Part shown: in pieces, positions 1 through 7,463 of the stretch | Layout of the letters: every line of letters begins with the position of its first letter | How positions within the stretch are numbered: the stretch's first letter is position 1 | Assembly: GCA_030431255.1 (NCBI GenBank) | Contig: JAUIJL010000012.1 | Location: 186,001-250,000 of the forward strand | DNA: 64,000 bases | From: Thermoanaerobaculia bacterium | GTDB lineage: Bacteria > Acidobacteriota > Thermoanaerobaculia > Multivoradales > J023 | Reading direction: 5' to 3' | Notes under the pieces: generated by a model | Databases searched by the model: none | Seen by the model: only the letters and a program-made list of their open reading frames with translations | Told to the model about the DNA's origin: nothing | Program-made: the position numbers and the translations under genes

Positions 1-891
1 GACGCTCAAATACACCCGCCGTAGGCGAGGATTGCCCGCCAGAGCATTGAAAATATGCTGATCCGACTCACCGAGACTGAGGCCGAAAACCACCAAGTCT
101 CCCTCGATCGAGCGTAGCTTGTTGAAGCAGAAGCTCAGATAGTCGTTGCTGTCGATAGCCTGCCGCTTTTGCTCCGGTCGTCCCGCCGCCACGAATAGGG
201 GCTCTCCTCCTTGGTCGAAGACGCCGTTGATCTGCTGCACCAACGGACGATTGGTCCCGCGGACCAGCTTGCGGGTTTCGCCTTCGCGGGTATACAGATG
301 CAGCGCCCCGTGGAGATACATCAAATTGACATTCACCGTGGGATCGAATCTGCCGAAATCGTTCGGATCCTCCCTTCTGAAACCGTCTTGAAACCGGTAC
401 GAGCCCGACTCCGATTTCGGATTGTTCTTCATCACGATCCAATAGAGCAGCAAATCGTAATTGGTGGTGAAGACCGTTCGAAAACGGCCGAGAAAATCCA
501 CCGCGCTACGGCTCCGTCCCTCGCGAGAGTCATCGATTTGAGACGGGCTGCGCAGATGATCCAAGGCGATGGCTCGCACCATGGCCCGGCGGGTGGCGGT
601 GTGCGCCTTCTCGAGCTCGGAGGGCGTTCCTCCCCCCAGACGCTCTCCCACCCAAAGGCTGTCTTCGAGGATCTGCATGACCTGCTCGACATTGGCCGTA
701 TTGAGCCGGTCCATCAGCTCGACCGACACCTTGGGTAGACGGCCCGAGAGATTTTTCTTCAACGCCCGATAGCTGTAACCGGGATGACAGGCGACGGAGA
801 AACCGTTACCGACCAAAAGGCACGGCTCCATGCCGGCGCCGGCGGTATCCAGCTCTTCCAGCACCTGCTCGAATCTCAAGGCTCCTGCCAT
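1..891 (-). CDS. DUF4917 / SIR2-like family protein, 3' end cut by the window edge
   Basis: The frame is open for 297 codons from the ATG at 891 to the window edge, so the C-terminus is missing. A GAGGAG site six bases upstream fixes the start. Residues 22-35 contain a nucleotide-binding-like LLVGNGFSVAC segment, followed further on by TTNYDLLLYW, LMYLHGALHLY, a PLFVAAG segment and, near the end, VVFGLSLGESDQHIF. This motif order matches the DUF4917 family, which resembles SIR2-like NAD-binding folds. Biochemical function in this family is not settled; other SIR2-like proteins act as NAD-consuming effectors in phage defence, but nothing in the visible neighbourhood is a defence gene. The gene diverges from the sigma factor operon. 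Family call is fairly firm; any defence role is speculation. Confidence 0.8.
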   Translation of the reverse strand, partial: MAGALRFEQVLEELDTAGAGMEPCLLVGNGFSVACHPGYSYRALKKNLSGRLPKVSVELMDRLNTANVEQVMQILEDSLWVGERLGGGTPSELEKAHTATRRAMVRAIALDHLRSPSQIDDSREGRSRSAVDFLGRFRTVFTTNYDLLLYWIVMKNNPKSESGSYRFQDGFRREDPNDFGRFDPTVNVNLMYLHGALHLYTREGETRKLVRGTNRPLVQQINGVFDQGGEPLFVAAGRPEQKRQAIDSNDYLSFCFNKLRSIEGDLVVFGLSLGESDQHIFNALAGNPRLRRVYLSV

Positions 892-1088
892 CGGCTCCTC
901 CTCGATGCCGGTGCCGGGATCTCGAAACGAAGGACCCCGAGAGACGCGGCGCCAACGGGCTTCGTGTGTCCAACACCCGTGTGACCATGGGACAATTCTT
1001 CAGTTTGCTTGATCAACATCCCGCGCGGATCAAAAAATTTCCGACTCGGGAGAACTTTTTTCCGCAAGCTTTCGTCTACGGGAACGAG

Positions 1089-1712
1089 ATGGCCAACGTC
1101 ACCACCCACCCCGACCTGCACCTCGCCCGCCGGGCCGCCAAAGCGGATCCCGCGGCCTGGGACGAAATCATCGCCCGCTACGGGGAGCGCATCTACAACC
1201 TCGCCTACCGCTTCACCGGCAACAACGGCGAGGCCGAGGAGCTGACCCAGGACATCTTCCTCAAGCTCTATTCCAATCTGAGCCGCTACCGGGGCGATGT
1301 TCCCCTGGTGGCCTGGTCTCTGAGGCTTTCGCGCAATTTATGCATCGATCACTTTCGACACCATCGTTTACGCCAGCAATCGGAAGTGGTTTCTGAAGAG
1401 GTCTTGCAGCATCTACCCAATACCGACGACCCCCATCAACATTCTTGGCTGCGTGAGCGGCGTCGATTGGTCCACCGTACCCTCGCTCAGATGCCCGAGG
1501 ACCAAGCCACCGTGGTGCTGCTTCGGGACCTCCAGGGTATGTCTTACGACGAGGTCTCCGTCTTTCTCGACCTGCCCGTGGGCACCGTCAAATCAAGACT
1601 CAATCGCGCTCGCCGGGAGCTGATCCAACGGCTCAAAGAGCACCTGCGCGCCGCGGAGCCCGCATCGAAAGAAGCGCCGGGCGATGAGCCGCTAAGGGAG
1701 TCGTCATGCTGA
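1089..1712 (+). CDS. ECF-type RNA polymerase sigma factor
   Basis: A 207-residue sigma-70 family protein that would redirect RNA polymerase to a stress or envelope regulon. Region 2 is seen as DEIIARYGERIYNLAYRF followed by EAEELTQDIFLKLY and the RNLCIDHFRH segment; region 4 is seen as MPEDQATVVLLRDLQGMSYDEV followed by LPVGTVKSRLNRARREL. There is no region 1 or 3, as usual for the ECF group. The frame is open upstream to an ATG at 966, but homology begins after the ATG at 1089, which is the start used here; the ribosome site is weak. The stop overlaps the start of the next gene by seven bases, so it is translationally coupled to a probable anti-sigma protein. Confidence 0.92.
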   Translation: MANVTTHPDLHLARRAAKADPAAWDEIIARYGERIYNLAYRFTGNNGEAEELTQDIFLKLYSNLSRYRGDVPLVAWSLRLSRNLCIDHFRHHRLRQQSEVVSEEVLQHLPNTDDPHQHSWLRERRRLVHRTLAQMPEDQATVVLLRDLQGMSYDEVSVFLDLPVGTVKSRLNRARRELIQRLKEHLRAAEPASKEAPGDEPLRESSC

Positions 1713-2764
1713 ACAAAGATCCACACCGAGCCCAGGAGCAGCCACGTTGCTTCCACCTGCGGGATGGCTGCGATCTACGGGATGCCTGCTCCGATTGCAT
1801 GCTCTTGGCCCAATCCCTCTATGCGGCGCGCCTGGAAACCCCACCCATGGGCGATCACTTGATCCAGCGCTTGCGCGCGGTCGCAGGCACCCAACCTCTC
1901 GACTTCGAGCAGGACCCCATGGAGCTGTCCTCGGAGGACGACCTGGAGTCGACGGTCCACGAGCTGCTGAGCGACACCTTCGAGCAAAGCCATCGAACCC
2001 GACCGATGCCGCCGACCCTCGCCCACAGCTTGCGGGCCATCGCCAGTGACCCGTCGGCCAAGGCTTCGGCCCATGGGGCCTCCGAGCAAGGCCGGTCCAC
2101 ACCTCGCGCTGCCCTTCCTTGGTGGCTCGCGGATCTCAATTGGGCTACCGCCGCCTGCGCCCTGCTGACCGCCGCCCTAACGCTGATGGCAGGAGATTCT
2201 TCGGCCCGTTTTCAAGATCTGACCCGCCTTCAGGATCAAGGAGCCGTCCAAAGACTGGGGTCGATTCAAGGCTTGCCCCCGCTTCAGGATTTGGCTCCGG
2301 ATCTGGCTTCGGTTCAAGACCTGTTGCGTTTTACCAAGCTCCCCTCCGAGGCGAAAACCACGACCGGGCCGACCGAGCCGACACCCGCGGCATCGAGCCC
2401 CGATTGGCTCACCTCCGCGCGGACCTCCGGCGCCGGCGCCTGGAAGGGAATCCGGGACCGGGTGGTCGCCCGGGTCGACCCTTGGATCGGCCGGGTCCAC
2501 GGCCGGATCGAAGCCTTTCGCACCGCCGCCGACGCCTGGCTCGGCAGATCTTCGAAAAGCACAGATTCCGAGAGCACACACTTTCAAAACGCCGGATCTG
2601 CCGGATCCCAAGGTACCGGCTCAGAAAACACCCCTACGAAAACTATCGCCCCACTGGGCCCGGAACAGCTCCAGGAGCTGAAGCTTCGGGCTCGTGAGGC
2701 ATGGAACGACTCCAAGCCGACCCCAGAGGCCGGACGGACACGACACGGAAAGGAAGCACCATGA
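1706..2764 (+). CDS. Cys-rich single-pass membrane protein, probable anti-sigma factor
   Basis: 352 residues, overlapping the end of the sigma gene, the normal place for an anti-sigma factor. The first 35 residues hold a cysteine cluster (CFHLRDGC, then DACSDC), reminiscent of a zinc-binding anti-sigma domain but lacking the classical HxxxCxxC spacing. A single membrane segment lies at about residues 145-162 (ATAACALLTAALTLMAG). After it comes an imperfectly repeated LQDL/IQGL stretch, visible in the DNA as repeats of TTCAAGATCTG-like units around 2212-2330, then a long Pro/Ser/Thr-rich tail. I infer an inner-membrane anti-sigma protein from position and topology; no specific family is recognised. 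Confidence 0.6.
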   Translation: MLNKDPHRAQEQPRCFHLRDGCDLRDACSDCMLLAQSLYAARLETPPMGDHLIQRLRAVAGTQPLDFEQDPMELSSEDDLESTVHELLSDTFEQSHRTRPMPPTLAHSLRAIASDPSAKASAHGASEQGRSTPRAALPWWLADLNWATAACALLTAALTLMAGDSSARFQDLTRLQDQGAVQRLGSIQGLPPLQDLAPDLASVQDLLRFTKLPSEAKTTTGPTEPTPAASSPDWLTSARTSGAGAWKGIRDRVVARVDPWIGRVHGRIEAFRTAADAWLGRSSKSTDSESTHFQNAGSAGSQGTGSENTPTKTIAPLGPEQLQELKLRAREAWNDSKPTPEAGRTRHGKEAP

Positions 2765-3357
2765 CCGACTCCGAGCACCAAACTCCGGAGGCTCCGAAAG
2801 CCCCGGAAGCCCAACCCGCGGCCACCGCCCCGCCCCCGACTCCGCCGAGCACAGACCCGAGAATTGTCGCCCCCCAAAGAACCCCGTTCTTGGCAGGCGT
2901 TCTGTCGGCCGTATTGCCCGGATTCGGCAACGTCTACAACGGGCTATTTACCCGAGGGCTGCTGAACTTCCTGATTTTCGTCAGCATCTTCTTTACCGCC
3001 ATTCAATCCAACGGGGGACCGGAGCTGGCCTTGCTTTTACCCGCCATGTTGTTCACCTGGCTCTTCGGCATCGTCGACGCCTACCGCAACTCCATGTTGA
3101 TCAACCTGGGAGCCACAGAAATGGAGCTACAGGACAACTTGCCGGACATGAAAGCCGGTGGCGGCCTGGCGGTCGGAGTCGCGCTCTTCCTCATCGGTCT
3201 CTACGGATTCCTGACCCAAGCCCTGGATTTCGACCTTACGATCATCTTCGACTATTGGTACCTGATCTTGATGGGCTTCGGCGGTTGGTTGATCTTCCAC
3301 GGTCTCCAAAGCCGCAAGAAGAGCACCACCGAGGCCGGCTGGAGCGAAGATTCCTAA
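2761..3357 (+). CDS. small multi-pass membrane protein of the sigma operon
   Basis: 198 residues; its ATG overlaps the previous stop (ATGA). About 45 N-terminal residues are Pro/Ala-rich and disordered, then come PFLAGVLSAVLPGFGNVYNG, followed by a hydrophobic FLIFVSIFF segment, a GIVDAYRNS loop and two further membrane segments. The PGxGxxYxG plus DAYR pattern is that of small TM2/DUF5683-like membrane proteins of unknown role that often sit near envelope stress genes. It is the last gene before the terminator at 3384, so these three genes form one transcription unit. No enzymatic motif is seen. Confidence 0.65.
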   Translation: MTDSEHQTPEAPKAPEAQPAATAPPPTPPSTDPRIVAPQRTPFLAGVLSAVLPGFGNVYNGLFTRGLLNFLIFVSIFFTAIQSNGGPELALLLPAMLFTWLFGIVDAYRNSMLINLGATEMELQDNLPDMKAGGGLAVGVALFLIGLYGFLTQALDFDLTIIFDYWYLILMGFGGWLIFHGLQSRKKSTTEAGWSEDS

Positions 3358-3383
3358 GCATCGTCGCAGTAGGACGGAGCTGA

Positions 3384-3412
3384 GACCTCGCCTGAAAAGG
3401 CGGGGTCTTTTT
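3384..3412 (+). terminator. intrinsic terminator of the sigma factor operon
   Basis: A 10-bp stem, GACCTCGCCT with AGGCGGGGTC (one T-G pair), closes a GAAA tetraloop and is followed at once by a T-rich run. It lies 27 bases after the stop at 3357. Confidence 0.9.
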
Positions 3413-3484
3413 GTTTTTGTTTTCGGATCTGATATGCATTTCAAACCCCCTACGACCCGCCGAGCCTTTGACTAGGAGGAAGCC

Positions 3485-5140
3485 GTGCTCCGCAAACACC
3501 CGTCCACAACCCACGACGTCGACGTTTACAGCGTCCTCCTGATGAGCTTATTGCTCGGACTGGGGTCTCCAGGCCACGGGACTGCACAGCCCACGCCTGA
3601 ACGACCCGCGGACCACGGCATGGGCGCGGCGCAGCCCGCCTTCCCCGCTCCGGTCGAGCCGGAGATCGAGGAGCGAGAGCCTTCCGTGACCCGGGGCTCG
3701 ATCACCATCGAAGGTCAGAAAGTCGACTACCAAACCACCGTCGGCGACCTGATCCTGCGCGACGACGAAGGCAAGGCCAAGGCCCGCATGACCTACGTCG
3801 CGTATATTCGAACGGGCGTGAAGGATCCGGCGGAGCGCCCGGTAACCTTCTCCTTCAACGGTGGCCCGGGCTCGGCGTCGGTTTGGGTGCATCTCGGAGC
3901 CTTCGGACCGAAGAAGGCCCTGCTCGACGCGGAGGGTATGCCCGTGGGTCCGCCCCCGGGACGCCTGGTGGACAATCCCTATTCCTTGATCGACGCCACG
4001 GATTTGGTGTTCATCGATCCCGTGGAAACCGGTTGGAGCCGCCCGGCCCCCGGCGAGGATGCCCAACAATTCCTCGGCTATAGCGACGACGTCGCCCACG
4101 TGGGCGACTTCATCCGCTTGTGGACGAGCCGCAACGACCGCTGGACCTCCCCCAAGCTGATCGCCGGCGAAAGCTATGGCACCACCCGAGCATCGGGCTT
4201 GGCCGCCTATCTCCAAGACGTGCACGGCATGTATTTGAACGGCATCTGCCTGATCTCGTCGGTGATCAACTGGCAGACCAAGGTCTTCAACATCGGCAAC
4301 GATCTACCCTATGCCCTGATTCTGCCCACCTACACCGCCACGGCTTGGTACCACGGCCTGTTGGGAGATCGATACCCCGAGCTGGAACAAGCCTTGGAGG
4401 ACGCCGAGTCGTTCGCCCTCGGGGAGTATGCATCGGCCATGATGCTCGGGGACCGATTGCCGGCGGAGCGCAGGGCGCAGGTCGTGGAGCGCTTAGGGCA
4501 GCTGACCGGCCTCTCCGCCGAGTATTTGGAAGCCACGGATCTGCGGGTGGAGATCTTCCGCTTTGCCAAAGAGCTGCTGCGCAAGCAGGGGCTGACCGTC
4601 GGCCGGCTCGACAGCCGCTACACGGGCAGTGATCGAGACGACGCGGGCGAGCGCTTCGAATACGATCCTTCCAGCGCGGTGGTCACGGGGTATTACGTGT
4701 CGCTGTTGAAGGACTATCTACAGCGCGAGCTGGGCTTCCGAACCGACGAGCCGTTCCGCCATTCCGCGGGTCGCCGGGTGCGACCTTGGAATTACCACGA
4801 GAAAGATCGGGTCGAGGGCTACAACACCAACGCCTACGCCAACTACGCCGAGACCCTACGGGCGGCCATGCATAAAAACCGCCACCTCCGAGTATTGATC
4901 ATGAGCGGGTACTACGACCTCGCCACGCCATATTTTGCATCGGACTACACGGTGGATCACATGCAGCTGGATCCCGAGCTGCGGGAGCATCTCAAAGTGG
5001 AGTATTACCGAGCGGGCCACATGATGTACGTCCGCGATCGAGATCACCTGAAATTCCGTCGCGACTATCTGCAGCTGCTGCAAGACATCCGGTCCGAGCC
5101 GAGCTCGGAAGTGGGCCGAGGCGCCGACGAAGAGCATTGA
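3485..5140 (+). CDS. secreted serine carboxypeptidase, S10 family
   Basis: 551 residues, GTG start behind AGGAGGA. An N-terminal hydrophobic segment (residues 15-30) looks like a secretion signal, followed by a Pro-rich linker. FSFNGGPGSASVW supplies the oxyanion-hole region, GESYG carries the nucleophile Ser230, GYYDLATP carries Asp478 and AGHMMY carries His512, giving a complete S10 triad in the right order. The enzyme should remove C-terminal residues from peptides outside the cytoplasm. Such peptidases are common in acidobacterial genomes that use protein as carbon source. Twenty-eight bases separate it from the channel gene, so the two may be co-transcribed. Confidence 0.93.
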   Translation: MLRKHPSTTHDVDVYSVLLMSLLLGLGSPGHGTAQPTPERPADHGMGAAQPAFPAPVEPEIEEREPSVTRGSITIEGQKVDYQTTVGDLILRDDEGKAKARMTYVAYIRTGVKDPAERPVTFSFNGGPGSASVWVHLGAFGPKKALLDAEGMPVGPPPGRLVDNPYSLIDATDLVFIDPVETGWSRPAPGEDAQQFLGYSDDVAHVGDFIRLWTSRNDRWTSPKLIAGESYGTTRASGLAAYLQDVHGMYLNGICLISSVINWQTKVFNIGNDLPYALILPTYTATAWYHGLLGDRYPELEQALEDAESFALGEYASAMMLGDRLPAERRAQVVERLGQLTGLSAEYLEATDLRVEIFRFAKELLRKQGLTVGRLDSRYTGSDRDDAGERFEYDPSSAVVTGYYVSLLKDYLQRELGFRTDEPFRHSAGRRVRPWNYHEKDRVEGYNTNAYANYAETLRAAMHKNRHLRVLIMSGYYDLATPYFASDYTVDHMQLDPELREHLKVEYYRAGHMMYVRDRDHLKFRRDYLQLLQDIRSEPSSEVGRGADEEH

Positions 5141-5168
5141 GTAGAAACGAGCACGAGCCTCCCGAAAC

Positions 5169-6077
5169 ATGAGCCCATCTCCAGACAGCCCGTCAACCGC
5201 CGAAGCAGAGCCACAAACCAACGCCCCAGCCCCCGCTTCAAAGGGCTCGGCTTGGCGCGACGCTCGATGGCCCCATTCCCCCTGGAGGGATCGCCTTCAC
5301 GAGATCATCTTCGAGGCCGACACCCCCGCCGGCAAAGCCTTCGATCTGGCGTTGCTCCTGTGCATCGTGCTCAGCGTGTTGGCGGTGGTGCTGGAGAGCG
5401 TAGCGTCGGTTCGCGAAGTCTATGGGCCCCTGCTGCGCTCCATTGAATGGCTCTTCACCCTGCTCTTCACCGTCGAATACATCCTGCGGCTGATCTCGAT
5501 CCGACGCCCCGTCGCTTATGCCACCAGCTTCTTCGGCATCGTCGACCTGATGGCGATCATTCCCACCTACCTGAGCTTGTTGGTGGCCGGCACCCACTCG
5601 TTGCTGGTGATTCGAGCCCTTCGGCTGTTGCGCATTTTCCGGATTCTGAAGCTCGCCCAATATGTGGGAGAAGCCCAGCTGCTGACCCGGGCGCTGTGGG
5701 CCAGCCTGCGAAAGATCACCATCTTCCTCGGCGTGGTGCTGACCCTCATCTTGGTGTTGGGCGCGTGCATGTACCTGATCGAGGGTCCGGAGAATGGTTT
5801 CACCAACATCCCCCAGGCCATGTATTGGGCCATTGTGACCTTGACCACCGTCGGTTACGGCGATATCGCCCCTCAGACCATCCTCGGCAAGCTCCTGGCC
5901 TCCACGGTGATGATCTTGGGCTATGCCATCCTCGCCGTGCCCACTGGCATCGTCACCGTGGAGCTGGCCCACGCCCGCAAAGGCAAACCGTTGACCACCA
6001 CGGGCTGCCATGCCTGCGCTACCGAGGGTCACGACCTCGACGCGAAATACTGCAAATACTGCGGCGCTCTGCTGTGA
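5169..6077 (+). CDS. Kv-type voltage-gated potassium channel with C-terminal zinc ribbon
   Basis: 302 residues. Membrane segments S1-S4 are followed by a pore loop with the selectivity filter TTVGYGD (residues 226-232) and S6. S4 is seen as ALRLLRIFRILKLAQY with regularly spaced arginines, so voltage sensing is likely. After S6 the protein ends in CHACATEGHDLDAKYCKYC, a four-cysteine zinc ribbon replacing the usual cytoplasmic regulatory domain. The first 40 residues are Pro/Ala-rich. It lies in the inner membrane. Function is inferred from the filter and S4; what the ribbon does is unknown. Confidence 0.9.
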   Translation: MSPSPDSPSTAEAEPQTNAPAPASKGSAWRDARWPHSPWRDRLHEIIFEADTPAGKAFDLALLLCIVLSVLAVVLESVASVREVYGPLLRSIEWLFTLLFTVEYILRLISIRRPVAYATSFFGIVDLMAIIPTYLSLLVAGTHSLLVIRALRLLRIFRILKLAQYVGEAQLLTRALWASLRKITIFLGVVLTLILVLGACMYLIEGPENGFTNIPQAMYWAIVTLTTVGYGDIAPQTILGKLLASTVMILGYAILAVPTGIVTVELAHARKGKPLTTTGCHACATEGHDLDAKYCKYCGALL

Positions 6078-6275
6078 GCCCACTCTTGGGCGCCGTCGAG
6101 CGACCATGCCACGGATCTCGCGCACAGACGGGGATTGTGTTAGCCTCTCAGGGCCCGCGTCATTGGTCTCACAGCTCACGCTCAGAGCGCAACGCTCCCC
6201 ACGGATCGAGGATCTACGCCGGGCCACCACCCATAACGAAAATGACTCCAGACGCCGTCCGGCGGAGGTTTATAC

Positions 6276-7340
6276 ATGTCCAACATCGTCCATATTGTCG
6301 GTACGGGCACCATCGGCGAGCCCCTGATTGGCCTGTTCTCCGATTTTCGCGAGAAATTCGGCATCGACGAGGTGACCTTCCACAAACGCACCCCCCTCGT
6401 CTACGAGCGGGCTCGTCTCGAGCACCTGATGTCTCGGGGCGCCAAATTGGCCACAGACCCGGACCGCAAATCGGATTTCGAGGATCTCGGCCACAAGGTC
6501 ACCTACAGTGCCGAAGAGGCCCTCGAGCGGGCCACGGTGATCATCGATTGCACTCCGGTCGGCAATCAGATGAAGGAAGACATCTACCAGAATCTCAGCG
6601 GTCCCAAGGGTTTCCTGGCCCAGGGCAGCGAATCCGGCTTCGGCAAGCCCTACGCCCGCGGCATCAATGAGGACGCCCTGGTCGCCGGTGAGGATCGCTT
6701 CCTGCAGGTCGTCTCCTGCAACACCCACAACATCACCACCTTGGTCAAAACCCTCGGCATCGAGGACGACGGCAGCTACGCCGTCGAGAGCGGCACCTTC
6801 GTGTGCATGCGCCGGGCCAACGACATTACTCAAACCGGCTCATTCGTTCCCGCTCCCGAGGTGGGAAAACACGGCGATCCGGACTTCGGCACCCACCACG
6901 CCGAGGACGCACACCGCCTGTTCAGCACCCTCGACCTGGACATGAATCTCTTTTCCAGCGCGGTCAAGCTGAACACCCAATACATGCACTCGATTTGGTT
7001 CAACCTGATGATGAACCGGGACTACACCCTGGAAGAGGTGAGGACCCGCTTCCAGAACAATCCGCGGGTGGCGATCACCCAGAAACGCAATGCCAATCTG
7101 ATCTTCAGCTTTGGCCGCGATCACGGTTACTACGGCCGTATCCTGTCCCAGACCGTGCTGGTGGATCCCACCCTGGCCGTGCGTCGCAATCGTCAGATCT
7201 ACGGGTTCTGCTTCACTCCCCAGGACGGCAACAGCTTGATTTCCTCGATTGCCGCGACCCTGTGGCTGATGAATCCCGACTGGAAAACGGTTTCCGAGCG
7301 ACTGAGCCCGATCCGTCGCTGGGTCTACCACGAGATTTGA
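6276..7340 (+). CDS. class II (archaeal-type) glyceraldehyde-3-phosphate dehydrogenase-like protein
   Basis: 354 residues, ATG behind GGAGG. The N-terminal Rossmann fold begins IVHIVGTGTIGEPL; VIIDCTPVGNQMK follows, and the catalytic-type segment VVSCNT places the nucleophile at Cys148, matching the VVSCNT segment of archaeal class II GAPDH. In that family it oxidises glyceraldehyde-3-phosphate to 1,3-bisphosphoglycerate with NAD(P). Downstream of the cysteine this protein reads NTHNITTL rather than NTTGLCR, so substrate contacts differ and another aldehyde substrate is possible. No other glycolytic gene lies nearby. Homology is clear; the exact substrate is not. Confidence 0.78.
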   Translation: MSNIVHIVGTGTIGEPLIGLFSDFREKFGIDEVTFHKRTPLVYERARLEHLMSRGAKLATDPDRKSDFEDLGHKVTYSAEEALERATVIIDCTPVGNQMKEDIYQNLSGPKGFLAQGSESGFGKPYARGINEDALVAGEDRFLQVVSCNTHNITTLVKTLGIEDDGSYAVESGTFVCMRRANDITQTGSFVPAPEVGKHGDPDFGTHHAEDAHRLFSTLDLDMNLFSSAVKLNTQYMHSIWFNLMMNRDYTLEEVRTRFQNNPRVAITQKRNANLIFSFGRDHGYYGRILSQTVLVDPTLAVRRNRQIYGFCFTPQDGNSLISSIAATLWLMNPDWKTVSERLSPIRRWVYHEI

Positions 7341-7463
7341 TCGCTTTCGATTCGTTGTCGGCGTCCGGTGCTCAACCGGACGCCGGCTGTATTTATGGCC
7401 ATTCTGTGGGACACCGTGGCGAAAGCCGACTCCCAACTTTCTTCTCTTCGGAGCATTCGATCC

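Noticed and set aside
211-738. A plus-strand frame of 175 codons
   Set aside because: It is the complement of the DUF4917 coding sequence and shows the His/Ile/Asp-rich composition of an antisense frame.
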